NCBI RefSeq assembly: GCF_022539665.2
Contig: NC_081337.1
Coordinates: 8,346,679 to 8,410,678, forward strand
Reading direction: 5' to 3'
DNA: 64,000 nt
Source of the DNA: Daphnia carinata
Lineage: Eukaryota > Arthropoda > Branchiopoda > Diplostraca > Daphniidae
The notes beneath the pieces are model-generated. The model was not told the DNA's origin. It searched no databases and worked only from the letters and a program-made list of their open reading frames with translations. Positions within the stretch are counted from its first letter, which is position 1. The number at the start of each line of letters is the position of its first letter. A program made the translations under genes and the position numbers. Shown here in pieces: positions 11,329 through 26,200 of the stretch.

Positions 11329-14300
11329 CTATTTAGCGTCGCCTTGTAATTTACCGATGATATGCTTCACCCATCCTTTAGGCAAAGGAACAGTGTTGGC
11401 CGATTCGGAAGTTGTTGGCGGTGATTCCAAGCCTTTCCTCACCTGGGGCTGAATCATCCCCGTCGCACCCATGCGGCGTTGATGAATGGGCGAATGAGGG
11501 TCAATGGAATCGTCAGCAAGTCCGCCGCCTCCGGCCGGATGGACTTCCACCACCGTGTTGACCGTGGACGTCGAGTGCTGAGAGCTGGTCTCGCTCTCGT
11601 CTCCCGGTTTGCCGGACGACGTAAACGCCTGGGTTAACTCCATACGACGTTGGCTGATGGATTTCAAATTTTCCAGCGACGCGCTGGCGGAAACCTCCTT
11701 GCCGGAGCACTTAACGCCGCCATTTTCTTCGAGCGATCGCATCCGATCTAAAATGGCCATACCTCGATGTCGGCTTTGCTGCTGCTGGTGGTGGACTCTT
11801 TGCGATTTGGACGCAACAGGGGGCGGCGGCGGTTTGGTCTTGACGATGGCCGCCTCACTCACACTGCCCGTTTCGTCCCTGTCGCTAAAGATCGCACTGT
11901 CACGACAGCACCAGTCGGCCGCAGCTCCATCCAGCAATTGTTCCACGGCTTCAAAAGCTCGCTCGTAAAAAAATCCATCCATGCCCGTGGCAGAATCTTC
12001 ATCGTCTTCTTGTTCGCTGCCGGAATCGTCAGTGTCCATCATCATCATCATCTGCATGGCGGCATCTTTCGTCGATTCTAGCGTACCGTACCAGGTCGTC
12101 TTCGACGCCAGGGATACCGTCGATTTGGAAGAGGATAGATCCGAACGCGATGTCGAATAACAGCTCTATTAATTACAAATACATAGTTCGATTAGAAACG
12201 TGGAAGAGTCTTTTTGATTTGATGGACCTACGGGTGTAGTGGGCGAGCTGTACTTGGGGATGACGTAATCGGCCGAATCTGACAAATTAGCTATACGGGC
12301 CCCAATGACGGCACTGTGAGCGGCCGCCGTCGGATTGCTATGGTGCTGCAGACTATTGTGACGCTGCCTCAACAACAGCGCGTAGCGGTTGGCCAGATAG
12401 TGAATCACTTTGCTGTGTTGCCGGCCGGCGGAAGAGGGCGAAGTGACGGCACTATCATCGTGACTCAGGCTGAAGAGCGATCCCCAAAAATGTTCCGATC
12501 CTGAACGCAGTTTAGAAGACACCGAGGACAACACGGTTTTCAACGATGATTTCGACGCACTCCTTCGGTAAATCTTGTAGTCGGGATGGACGTGGATGTT
12601 GTCTGTACTGACACGGGGAGTACTGGGAATGTCGGTCAAACTATCGTCGAACCTAGCGTGAAAATCATGGGGACATTTAAAATCAAAAGCACGTCATGAA
12701 GGATAGAGATATTAAGAGTACCCTTCGTTTGCCGAGTGCTGGTCAGTCTGATCGGATGGACGTTCTTGTTGCGAGCGGATGTACAGCTCTAAAGCGTCTG
12801 TTTGGAGGTCTATGGGAGCCGGCCTATCAGAAGCGATGGTGATTGGTCGATCCATCCAACGCGATTTCAAATCGGGTGGAGTCTATTCAGATTCAGATCG
12901 TAAAATTCGTTAGCTCTCTACCATTGCTAGAATCAATCATATTTTGTCCTTCCCGCCCTCATCCAAAGTTTCACGAACGTGTACCTGGAAACTGCGGGGA
13001 AGTGAACCGGACTTCTTGCCCGGCTCTGCTAGATGCTCGCTCTGCAGTTGGAGCCATACGGAAGGCACGCAAGGGCTAGTGGATATGTTCATCGGATCGA
13101 CATCTAATTCGATCGGATCTCTCCTTGACCGACTCCTGCAGCTGCTGGCATCTGGTTCACCGGGTGTAGTATTGCGACGTTGCGGTGGCGACAAGGAACG
13201 AATCCAGTTCGACCAGTGATCTGGCGAACCGATGTGGTTCAAAAGCTTCTGAATGCGACCACCGACGGCCGCCAGTGATCTGTTGCCACCAGCACCGGAG
13301 CTCTCGGAGACGGACGCTTCAGATTTCTTGACCACTCGAACGGCTTGCTGACCACGCGCTGGACACGACAGCGAACGGCTAAGGGTAGCCTTCTGCAGCT
13401 GTTGCTGCGATGGAAACGGGCCAGCGCCGGCCAAGTGTGACGAGTCCGCCATCCTTTCTGGTATCTTATTACCCAGAGAGCGGCGTAAATGACATCGACT
13501 AAAATGCCCGTCTCCCACGTTACGTATCGTGACGTAATCTCCGTCCATGTCCGACAGGACGCCTTCAACAGCTTCCATCATCTCTGGCGCGGAGGGCGAC
13601 ATGAGCGTGTCGTAGATGCCCTCGTCCAGCGTCGTCGATTCCGACCGGGTGTAAGGGCGGGAAGAGGACAACGACGAAGACGAAGCGGACGGCTGGCGTT
13701 CGGCCGCCCTGCGCTTCTTGCGCTGGAGGATCCGCTGGATTTCGACATTCTGCAACACTAGCTGTTCGACGATGCGTTCCAGGCTCTCGGGGACCATTCG
13801 CTGCGGTTGCTGTAGTTGTTGCGGTGAGCAAGTCGGTTGCATCGTGGGTTCCGGGTCGGCTGCCAGCGCCCTGGACGATGACGGGCTGGCAATTTCAAGC
13901 CTCCCGCTCACTTCCCGTGGCTGTTCGTCACGCACTTTGCCATCGCTGCTAGCCGCATTTGTACTCGTTGGTTCCGCTTCAGTCTGGTCCACCGCCAGAC
14001 TCGTTTCCCGGCAAGGCTCGGAACGACGCCGCCACGCTCCGAATTTGCGAACCTGAAACGTAAAACGGCCGGCCAAATGAAACGAGAGCCGCAGGTAGAA
14101 ACCACGGCAAAGAGAAAACCGCGCTCACAATAGGGGTGATATATACCTTGTTTTTAGCTGTTTCCGCCGCCGTTGGACAGCTATGTGTGCTGAATTTACG
14201 CTCGTGATCGAGATCGTTCCTGTCTTGACTGACGCTCCTATCTCGAGAGTCCAAACTCCTCCGCAATCGTCGTGGAATGAGCGGCGACTATTAGCACAAA

Positions 14301-14354
14301 TTGCATTTTCAATTAATAACAAAAATAAAAATATGCGTGAGAATTGGGTTTTTG

Positions 14355-14390
<36 letters not shown>

Positions 14391-17057
14391 TCACGCGGGC
14401 TGGATCCATCATGGCTCGATTTGCGGCCTTTGCGACTTCTGCCTTTGGCCGTCAAGCCCGCGGTCGAGTGTTTACGCCTTTCTAGGTACTCGGGTGCCGA
14501 GTGTTGGTGTCTCTTGACGTGGTGGACTGCCGACGACGTATTGCTGTTGCTTCCAGCGCTTGCGGTGGCGCTGTAAGCGTAATCTCCGCGCTCGAAACTG
14601 TGACCGCCGCTGTTGCTAGCCGGCCGTTCTTGGTTGCATCGCTGATCTTGGCCCAGTTGAAGGACCAACTGACGAGCGTGATGAGGAATGACAGCATCGT
14701 AATTTTCCAGGATGACACGTTTCAACTGGAGCGCCCATTCCCTTTTTTGCTCCAAATTCCTAGCCTGTTTTATTTGGCAACGCAAACAACAACATTGTCA
14801 ATGACAAATATTTATCTAACGCAAGCAGACCGTAAAAGGTTGTTGTTGTTTTTTTTTTTCTTTAATGTGCGTGTGTGCGTGTATCATTTGCATTTTTCGC
14901 TGGGGTGGTCATCAAACGAGATTGGTCAACTTGCTTTTTTTTTTTTTTTTTTTATTTATTTTGCGCTCTTTCATTTTCATTTACGTACCTCGAGGGTGTA
15001 CTGTTGGCGTGGGTTGTCAAATGGGATGACATGGAAACTCAACGGCTCTCCTGGAACACTCTCGATCAGCATCAGGTTGGAACACTGCATCGAAGATAAA
15101 CAAGTATGGTAATATGATCGCATTCAAGCCATAAAGATGCGAAAGAAAAAAAAAAAAAAAAAAAAAAGGAGGAGAATTAATAATGGCCAAATAACAAGGC
15201 CGACAGTGAAAAATAACGTTAACCCCAAACGTACCATTATGTGGGCTTTGTATCCCAAAGTTCCGTCCTCCTTGCGCTTAACGATGAGCAACATGCGATC
15301 GAGGAGGAAGACGTGACGGGGCGCTTTGGCGCCGTACATGCGGAAAGAGCCTTCGGCCACTAATTCGCCGTAGGTGGTCAGATCCTCGCCGGGCCAACCG
15401 TCGAGGAGGCTCTGCACTTCTTGGACGCGCACGGCGTGTTCGTGCTTTCGCTTCATATCGTTGATGTGATGAGCTATGCCCGTCATGGCCGACAGAGCCA
15501 CGATTATGTCCGAATAGCCGGGCGTTTGCGACCGATCGCAGTGCTTGACGATGTTCTGCAACAGCAGGTGATACTTGAGGATGCGCTGGACGGGCTTGAG
15601 CAGGTAGGAGCCGAGCGGCAGCGTGTGCTGCAGTTGCGTCTGCCTCTCGCGGCACGCCCGGCTGGCAGCCTCGTTTCTCATCAGATCTGTCAGCACCGAC
15701 ACTTTCCTAATTTGAATGAACAAAATGAAAGCCAGCCCAACCAATGAATAAAAGAGGGGGGGGGGGGGGGGATTTCGAATAAAAAGAAAAGAGGCGTTGC
15801 AAGGGAAACGAAAAAATATAAAAATAAAATTGATGGATCGGCTATTTGTTATGATGCGGTTGGTGAAAATGGGTGGGCATCGGACAAAAGAGATGGCATG
15901 TTATTCTCTGGTCACGGTAATTATAGTCGGATGCAAAGAGAAAATAAAAAAAAAAATCTAGGCGAGAGAGAGAGAGAGAGAGAGAGAGAACGGTAGCCCA
16001 CCTGGGGTAGTTGGTGCAGTAGTCGGTGTAGATGGTGAAGCCGGAATTATTGCGGACAAAGCAGCGGGCCACCTCGACGGGATCGAGCCCGCAAGACTGG
16101 AGTTGCGTTAGGAACTGGCTGTTGAAACGGTATATGTCGTCGACGTTGCCAAACAGGGCGGCGGCCTGCTCCGAGCTCAACGGCGCTCTCTCTCCTTCAT
16201 CTCGCCAAAAGTACAGATATCCCTGTGAATAATAAAAATAAAACGATTAATATTCAAAACCAAAAGAAAATATCCAACGAGTCATTTCAAAGTCTTAAAA
16301 CATAAAAAGAATAAAAAAAAAAAAAATGAACGAGCGTTCAAGTCGTCAATCTCCAATCTGCTTACTAAAGTAGCCAATCATTTTGTTTCCATTATTATTT
16401 ATTGCCGTGTTGTAATTCTTCGTGATTTTTTTTTTTTTGTTTCTTGTCGCCCCGTCAGATTGTTTCGACAATAGAGGGAGGGAGGAGCAGAGGAGGTGCT
16501 TTTTCACAAGAAAAAAAAACAAGAAAAATACATGAACGTGATTCATTATTATTGGGACGTGTCGAGAAATTCCCTGAAGAAACGAGAGACGATTTACGAC
16601 ACGTTGCACGTCTTGTCGTTGCGAAGGGGAGGAGAAAAAAATGGGTGGGCCACACACACACCTGGATCATCAACACTAATCGCCGTAGGCTAGGGTTGGG
16701 TTAACTCTTATTTCCCCCAAAATTTCTCTTTTTCTACCTTTACACACACAAGAGACACTCAATGTGTTTTTTGTTTTTCTTGGAGCATTCCCATCTTTTT
16801 TCTTTGTGTGTGTCTGTGTACCTCCGTCGATTTCGTTTGAGCGCTTTAAACTTTGAGTTTGCGGTGGGTGGTGGTGGTGGGGAGAAGTCAACGAACCCGA
16901 AGAGAACAAGGGACCTCGTTTTTCTATGGAGATATTTCTCTGTGTTGTTGATCCCCTAGAAGTTAGGGGGATAACAAAAAAAAAAAGAGCATCGTGATGT
17001 GCTCAAACCGTAGAACGAAAGATAGACGATGAATAAACGATCAATTCCATTCTCCCC

Positions 17058-17091
<34 letters not shown>

Positions 17092-19850
17092 GTACACAAA
17101 AATAAACCGTACGTAATAGCAGTGGCGACGAATACGGATGCGTGGAGGATTTGTTGTAGACAAGTCTTTTTTTTTTCACATACGTTGTGTTTTTTTTCCC
17201 CCAACTGTGGCATCTACTTTCTCGTCGTGAATAATAAATGATGATGGAATAGATCTCTACCACGGTAAGTCTACCTCGCTGTATATGGGCATGTGGTGCT
17301 TAAAGAAAAACGACGAGATACATCACCAAATACGGATAGGCCCATAATAATAATATACTCGCTTGGATTTTTTTATTTATTTTTTTTCTACGAAGAAGGC
17401 TTTTTTAAAAACCACTGTCGAGAGAGAGAGAGAGAGAGAGCAAAAAGTCGGAGGCATTTTTCTCAACTCTTTTTTTTTTTTTTTTTTTATGTTAAAATGT
17501 CAGAGATGAGCATTCAAAAGAAAGAGAGAGGTAGACCAAAGAGAAAGCGACCGTGATGGGTATATGGCAAGATGTAGTAGCATATTGTAATTTTCTTTTT
17601 TCTTTTAAAAAAAAGCCAATGGCTTCATCAACGAACGGCCTTTGAAGTCGGATGTTTTGAAACCCAAATTTTGTGTTTTGTTTTATTCCTTTTTTTTTTT
17701 TTTTTTGTTTCCCTCCCTTGGGCTCATATTCCACCAACAGCGTTTGTTAAGCAAAACAAAACAAAAAATGGCTGTTCTAACTCTCTCTCTCTGCTCGCTT
17801 AGCGCTCATATTTCATCTAAATGTTTGTTGTGTATGTGTAAGCGGCATTGTGCCATGCAAAGTCACGTTTCTTCAACTTCCGGCCGGATGGCAGCACCAC
17901 CCCCCGTCAAACACCGGTTGTCCGTTGGTGTTAAAACACAAAATACACTGCCTTTGTTCTTCTGCAGATAATGATGGAAAGCTTATGATTACACGATGAT
18001 GATGACGGTACGGAGATGAAAAATTACAGTAGGAACCTCCCTCTAGATGGCGTTGGGTGTAGCACCAAAACCAAACCAAAACAAAACAAAAAAAAAAAAG
18101 GTATTTTATGTGCGTTTTACCTCAACGACTTGTTGCAAATCGCGAACATAAACGGCCTCAGATTCGACGACTTCCATGACGACGCGGTCCATGTAGGAGA
18201 GATTGTCGCTGCATCCATCGTCACCATCGTCTTCCTCCTCCTCCTCCTCCTCCTCCTCGCCAGAATGCTTTTGCTCGGATGCTTCCGAACTGGGCGGGCC
18301 TGGACTGCTGACGCCGCTGTCACCCGAGTCGCCCGAGTGCCTCAAGTGATGGAGATCGCTGTTGACGGCGCTGCTCCGCGGTCTCCTGCTGGGCGAACCC
18401 GAACCGGCCCCGACCGTGGCTGCACCACCAGTCGATGCGGTGGCCGCCGCCAGCGTGACGCCAACGCCACCGGCGTCGTCCAGACTTTCGGCCGAAGTCA
18501 AATGGCAGGAGGAGGAGGAGGCAAACGACGAGGTCAAATGGCCCGACGATGTCGACGATGTCGACGAAGACGAGGTGGCCGAATGGACACTGGTCGGCGC
18601 CGCCAGTGACGTCAACGACGACGAGGAAGACGAACTGCCACACCTGGACGATGCCGTTGATGTCATCGTTCCCGTTCCAGCTCCGCCTCCCGCCGCATTG
18701 CCTGGCGCCAATTCAGACGAACGGAAAGACACGGAACGGCGGGGAGACGAAGTCGTCGTTCCATTTCGAACGCCGCCAGACCGTGTCACGTTGTTATTGA
18801 TCGCACCTTAAGGGAAAAGAGGGGAGGGAGAGATACAAAACCCGTAAACAAACACATTAACGGAGAAGTCGATAGGAGGTGATTAGCGAAGGGGATCAAG
18901 TTGAAAATAATTAAAGAAAAAAAAAAAAGAAGGACGATGTGCAAAGAGAGAGAGATCATTTGACTAATTACCATTGGTGAGTGGTGGTGGCAACGGATCG
19001 CCAGGTTCGACGATTTTCAAAACGGGAAAATGGCGCGGCTGCGGATTCGACGAAAGATGTTGATTAGTAGCGGCTGGTTGGGCTGTCATTGCCGGTGCAC
19101 ACGAGGAATCTGACGTCGGTGAGGGCGGCGACATGTTGTGCTGTTGGTTCCCAATCATCGAGTCAAAGATGTCCATTAGCGTCGGAACCAAATCGCTAGA
19201 CGAACCTGTAATGTAGTAGAACGAACGAACGAACAAACGAACGAACGAAAAAGAAAAAAGAAAAACTATGAAAATAATGAAGGAAAATGTCAATCAAAAG
19301 TGGATTCGTCCAACTCTTGGAAGAATGCCCCTCTTTTTTTTTTTTCTTTCTTTTCCCCTACGTCTCTCTATATCGCATAGACGTGGAAGCATTTAAAAAT
19401 AAAGAATAGAACTCCATCAGCATTTTTCGTGATGCATTGTCGACAAGTTGACGGCGACTGCTGGTTGGCGTGTCACTGTACTAGTGCCCAACATTCCCGA
19501 ATTATGAACATTTTCAGTTTGTTTTTTTTTTATTTATTCTTTTTCTTTTTTTCTTTCGGGTTTTGCGTCATTTTTTTTTTTTTTTTTTTTTGGCGCTAAA
19601 TTAAACACTAAAAATCTAGATAGACACGAGCTAATCATTTCGTGACCGGCATGCTAATGTCGAAATCAAACACGAAAAGGCAACGCCCAATGCTAGTCGT
19701 GTCCTAATGTTTGTTGCATTGGGTGTTGGAGCTTCGTACAGTAAATATAACCTTCGGCTCTCTCGCTCTTTTCAAACGAAACCACACAACACAAAGACGA
19801 GGACGCTATATATTTTAGAGAATTTAAATTTAAAAAAAAAAAGGGGGCCA

Positions 19851-19881
<31 letters not shown>

Positions 19882-22800
19882 CCCAAGTAAAGTTCAGAGA
19901 ACCCCTTCGTTTTTCTTTTGTTTTCCGTCTGAAGTGGATCTTCATTGTTAGAAAACGGAAAACTTGTCTTCAAGAGCTTGTAATGTGTTCCGAAGAGTGG
20001 GCCTGGACCGAATGGATGGACGAGTAGGGGTTGGGGGTAGATGAGTGTACAAGGCAGAATAAAAAAGAGAGAGAGAGAGAGAGAGAGACTAAAAATAACG
20101 GTGAATATTACTCTACTAGATAGAAAACTGGTTGTGTCGTCGGGCAGTCTGTCTCCAACACACAACATACTACCCCCTGAAAACATTTGAAAATTAACGG
20201 GTTTTTTTCTTTTCTTTCCTCTTCTATACCCAACATTCTCTAGAAGAAGAAGAAAAAAAAAAAAAAAACACTAAAAGCTGAGCCTTTATTATTTAGAAAA
20301 AAAAAAAAAAAGAAGAAGATACCTGAAAGGAAATAGCTCCCTTTGACAACATTCATCTCTAGCCTGTATTTATTTTTCCCTTCCCCCTACAGTTTGTGTT
20401 TCGGTAATCTTCTTTTCTGATATTCAAATTTCTACGTCAATGTCGTGTCGTCGCGCAAGTGATAGCCAGTCCCCTTTCAACTATAAAAAAAATAAAAAAA
20501 AAGGAAGGCAGGTGAAATAAGCCAGACCACCCAGCCACCTCTTTCTCGATTCTTGAAATAGAAAATAATTTCAGAGAGAAAACTATTATTCGATGTGTTC
20601 CCTATTGATGCCATTTGGATGTACAAATCAAGTCGTTTCCGCTCGACGACAAATTTCTAGTGGCTCCGTCATTTGTTTCAATGTTCGAGACAATCAAACG
20701 TCACCATTTCTCTCCATTTAATTTAACGTAAAAGGTGGCCAAAAACAACAAAAAAAATACATTTCTGGTTTGTTTTTTTTCTTTCTTGAAATAGCTGTCG
20801 GCACGCCAAACGTATCGACAGCGCCAGCCCAAAAGAGGCAAACAAAAGACTCGACATGAAAAAATAAATATAAAAGATAAGCAGATTTCAGGAAGAAAAA
20901 AAGAGACAAGATTTAAATCGACCATGTTTTCAGCGGGACGTTTGAATCAAATAAAAAAAAAAAAAAAAACGTGAACCACTGCCAATCCAACTAGCATCTA
21001 AGTTGTTGTTGTTTTTTATTTATCCAATCGTGCCATCTAACCATGAAAAAGGTTTTTACAGAAAAGGCCCTTTTTTTTTTTTTTTTTAAAGACACACAAA
21101 CAAAAACACGGAGAAAAAAAAAGAACTGCCGCACGTTTTTATTTCGAAAAATTTTTTCAAATGATTTTTTTCTTTTTCACGTCAATCTCTAGGGCAAGAT
21201 ATATAGTTTACTAGCAGTGCGTTTTTTGTTTTGTTTTTTGAAAGGAGGAAAGGTCAGTCAACACGTCCATTTTCGGACAAGACCGGAGTGAACGAGCGTC
21301 CGTTCAAAAGTAGACGCCCAAGAACCAAAAAATTCAGTTTTCTTGTTCTTCCTTTACTTTTAAAAGTCCCGACTTGTGTGTGTGTTCCCCCCCCCCCTTT
21401 CACATAGAGATTGTTGTTGTAGTAGTTTGGGGTGTTATCAGTCGATCGAGATTCCAGATGCGTAACAGAAAAGCTCTTTAAAAAAAAAAAAAAGTGACAT
21501 ACCCCTCCCTGACCAAAGACGGAAGAAGAACGACCAGAAACTCGTTTTTTTCTCTTTTCCTTCTTTCTCTCGTCATAGATCTACTTAAACGTTATACGAC
21601 AGCTAGCTACTTGAGATAGCGCATTTTGATTCTATTCCTGTTGTATTTAAATGCGTTTTTTTACGAACTCCCGAAGAACAAAAAAAAAAAAAAATACAAG
21701 CCAAATGCATACAAGACTCTAAGATCTTGAGCTCTATTATCTTTAATGTCATGTTTCCTCCTGATGGGCTCGCCCACTTATTGCCCCAATGTGGTGTGTG
21801 GCATGGTCAGGAAAATGGTTCTCTTTTATTTACTTGCACTTCCTACTAAAAATCACGTTGGGAACGACTTATGGACGTGCGATAAGCAAATAAAAAATGA
21901 AACCAGGTAGAGAGATGCGAGGACGTTGTTGTTTTTTTGTTTTTTTTTTTATCTACTCGCCCTAGTTGGTATGTTGCATTTGTAGATTTTTCCTTGATCA
22001 TAAAAAATCGAGCCAACGAGTGCCAATTGCATTTCAAAAAAAAAAAAAAAAAAGAAAAAACTCGTAGAGACGCGTGCGTCAGGCCAAGCAAGAAAAAGAG
22101 AACACAATAGCGTTTTTAAAAAACCTCTTGAAACGTTCAGTGGAACCTCATTTTTTTTGTGTGTGGATAAAGACGAAAATCGTGCCGTTGCAATCCAAAT
22201 CTTGGAAAGGCAGACACACACACAAAAAAAAATGAAACAAAGTCTTCCACTATATTCACTGGAATTTTTTTTTCTCATGTGTGTTCTGTTTAAAAAAAAA
22301 AAAAAAGCTGCACGTCACGACCGACACGTGTGTGTGTTGCGTGGAAAAGATAATCGGTGCCTTTTGTTACGGACGACGATAGAAAAAAGAAGAAGAAGAA
22401 GAAAAAAAAAAACGAAACGAATCATTGTCTTTTTCTTCTGTTGTTGTTGCCTCTCCCTATCTTTAGATTTTTCTTTTTTTTTTTTTTTTTTTACTACCCC
22501 AAGTGCGTCCGATATCGCATCAAAGATTATCCATTCTTTATACCCCTGGCTTTTTTTTTTTTCGAAAGATTCGAGACTTGGTTGCCGACGACGTAACAGG
22601 CGGCACGGAAAACGTTACGATTGATTGTTATTTCCTTTGCAGTTGGGCCAGAGGTTTAACAGTCGAAATCCCGAAACAACGCCGCACAATCTACGCATTT
22701 TTGGGGAGTCCCGACTCCTCTTTTCTTGTTTTAATGATCCTTTTGTTGTTATTGTGTCTCGTGACACGAGCCGCCGTGAAACTTTCGCGCAGCCAACCGC

Positions 22801-23257
22801 ACAAATAAAACAATTCGATAGTCAAATAAAATAAATCAAAGGCCATTCAAAGAAAAACAACGGGCGAAATCTTGTTGAAATCCTCGCATTAGCTGCATCT
22901 ATTATTATAGATATATATTTCTTATAAATAGCGGACGGCTAAAAAATAATAATAAAAGGGACAGTCGATTACGGGAGATTAGGGGGCTATTTAGTGGCTC
23001 GTTCACGCTCGCTTCTTAAACATTTTAAATACATTAAAAAAAAAAACGATGTGAAATTCAATCACGATTTTCTGAGATTGATGTATAAATAACCTCGTTG
23101 TGTTTCTCGGGGTATTTTGTCGTTAATCGTTTGGGGCCGTAAAGACACGTGTGTAGCGGTGCGCCTATTGAGAAAAAAAAAAAAAAAGAAACAGTCGGGG
23201 TGGGGACATTCAGCCGAAATGAAAACAGGCACGAAGAGGATGGATGGATGTTTTCTT

Positions 23258-23296
<39 letters not shown>

Positions 23297-26200
23297 GGGG
23301 GGTTGATTGAATCTAGTGATGCAATTCGTGTCGCTTTAACTTTTACACGGCGTGGCGAATGACCGTGAAAATCTCATCGTTTCCTTTTACTGTACATCTC
23401 CCCCCCCCCCCCCGCCCTGCCATTGGAGGAGAAAATAAAAATTCGTATTCATCAAACACAAATTAAGGAAGTGAACATTTTTTTTTTTTTTCCAATTTCA
23501 ACGTGTTGACTGCATGAGCTCGGTGGAGTTTTATTTATTTATTTTATTAGATTCCAGTTGGGAGAAAAAAGCTTCTACCATCCAAGCACAAGACTCCCCA
23601 TTTTATCATTTTTTTTTTGGTTGTAAAAATAAGAAATTTTTAAAAATAAATAAATAAAAACGTGTTGGCCGTGAAAAAAAAAAAAAATGTAAAAAAGGAA
23701 ACGGTCGAATGCAGAAGCAACAACAAAAAGTCACGTCAAACTACCCCTGGCGCGTCAGACGGAGGTGCTGGCCCGTCCACACTTTCTCTTTCCGTCAATG
23801 CTTATCAAAACAAACACAAAACGCAAAGTAAAAGAACAGAAAGAAAAAGGGAAATTCTACGGCCGTCGTCGTCAAAGAGATCGATCTTCTATCATAGAGA
23901 TTCATCAAGTCACACACTTTCCTTTCCAGGTCGTGTTATCTGAAATGAAAAGTGGCTGGTTGTTGTTGTTGTTTCTTCGGCCCTCAAACACTCCCCCCTT
24001 GAAGACTTTTTAACCCCTCACCCCCTTAAAGAAACACGTCCCAAGGTATTAAAGAAGAAGAAATATCAACAGCCAGTTTGGCCGCGTGTCACTCGACAGT
24101 GTCAGTTCAATTCATTTCCAATTCCCCCGGCCGTTGGCTACGCGTGTTTCTCGTTATAATCACGACTACCCATCTCTCTCTTTCTCTCGCTTTTCTTCTG
24201 TTTTTTTTTTTTCTCCCACATCTTATCCGCTCTTCCGTCCAAATCCAAAGCGGATAAGAGCAAGGCCTTCGATGTATCATTTCCTCTTCTTCTTTTCCCG
24301 AACTTTTGGGGGGAAAATGAAAATGAATTGATGATGACCAAAGGCATTTTGGGTTTTCTCTCTCTCAATTCGGGCCATTTTCGTATGGCGGAGTCATCGA
24401 TTGAACGCCCATTTTTTTTTTTTTTTTTTTTTATGGCTGTCTCTTTGACGATGACGACAATGGGAACATGACACATACACCTGGGCTCATTGGGAACAAT
24501 CAACCACCACCAGCGATGAAAAGAAACGAGTTTCAGGAGGTGGCAAAAGGATTAGATCGTCTCTTTTATCATTTAAACAACCGCGCCACTAACAGCATTT
24601 TCTCTTTACTTTTTTTTTTTTTACGACAACTAGCGTAAAGGAGATTTTGCTTTAAAAAAGAATATGTTGTTCTCTCCAATCAAACGAGTTTCGACAATTG
24701 GACGAAGACCGGAAGGAACGAATCGGTCGTGATCATTCGATAGCCGCTACATTACGTACAATAAAAAGCCCCTTTTTTTGTAACACACATATGGAGACGT
24801 TTTTCCTTTTATTTCATCGTGAAAGGCAGCCCTCACAAGACGAAAGAAAAAAGAAAAAAAAAGGAGAGACAGTGACAAGGCGCATCCCCTTTTAAGGTGG
24901 AGAGATGAGCTTTAATTGATACATTGACACCGCGCGTCCGAGGGCGGATGCTCCCGTCCGCTCCTGCGGCTGGAAATAACTCTCCGCCTAGTCCGAGAGT
25001 CCCCGTGTCCTTTTTGGCCTATCCTCATTTCGAACTTTTTTTTTTACTCTTCTCTTTTTGGGCCTTTGCCTCATAAATAGACGAGACCGAATATCCTGAC
25101 TCACTCGTTTCCAAGTCTCTGCGACGATGTAACTCAAAGAAAAACAACAACAAAACGCACGACGTTGCGAGAGTTGGATAGGAAACAAACAACAACAACA
25201 CACACAAAAAAAAAACCAATAAAAAGAAGTAAAGGAAACCAACACGAAAGAAGACTGGATCATCAGCCAAAGTCAACGGCCTGTGCTTATCCATCCACGC
25301 CGCCTTCATTCTTTTTTTTTTTTTTCGCTTCTTTCTTTTCCTCATTCAAAATTCCCTTTTTATTTTATTTTTTTTTTTCTTGGCCATCCATCGCCGTGTC
25401 TTGTTCCCCTTCTTTTGATGTCTAAGTTCCGTGAACTCTCGAAATTAACCTGGAAAACGGATCGGCTTTTCGACCAGAAAAAAAGGGCCACGAACTTTTG
25501 TTTCTTTGTAGACGCACACAAGAGGAATCGACATGTTCACATACAACTCCGTTGCTAACGGCCAATGAGAAAAATATCTTTTTCTTTATGTGTGGGTGGG
25601 TGGATGGATCCACCAGTATAACGGCTGCTACTGCTGTTCTTCCTTTTTTTTTTTTTTTTTTTTTGCTTGCAAAAGACCCGAGAATCCCTCCCTTAAATAA
25701 AGTGTCCCTCCAAAGAAGAAGATGGGCGGCCTAAAAAATATTAAGAGACGGGGCTTTAGTATCCAAGGACGCAAAAGAAGTACGGAGCCGCTTGTCTTTT
25801 CCCTCTCTAGTTGGATGCGTTCATCCGAACTTGCAGCTTTTCTACCCCGAAGGAGGAAGAGAAGGAAGTGGTCGGCCGATCGGAAAATTAAAAATAGACA
25901 CACACACACACACACACAGACAGTACTCGTAGCCTTCCATTGGTTTTTTTATCCTCATCGAGAATTGAAAGGGGCCTGAAAGAAAACTGTCCATTTTTTT
26001 TTTGTAGGTCGTTCCAGCTCGACACAAATAACAGCCCCGGCATTTCAAATCTACGCGATATTCACAAGGCCTACACAATTTTTTTCTTTTTTACAAAGTG
26101 CTGACAAGTCAGTGTCAAAAGGACTCGACTCTTGTAGTTTCATCGGGGTGGCAAGTTTCGTGGGCGGTCTGTGTGTGTGTGTGTGACGGAACACTAAGCC

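Noticed and set aside
12937-12984. A stop codon ending the PLEKHG-like protein at 12937
   Set aside because: A GTACAC donor just before (exon end 12985) and the in-phase exon at 12722-12882 continue the frame to the C-terminus at 11329.
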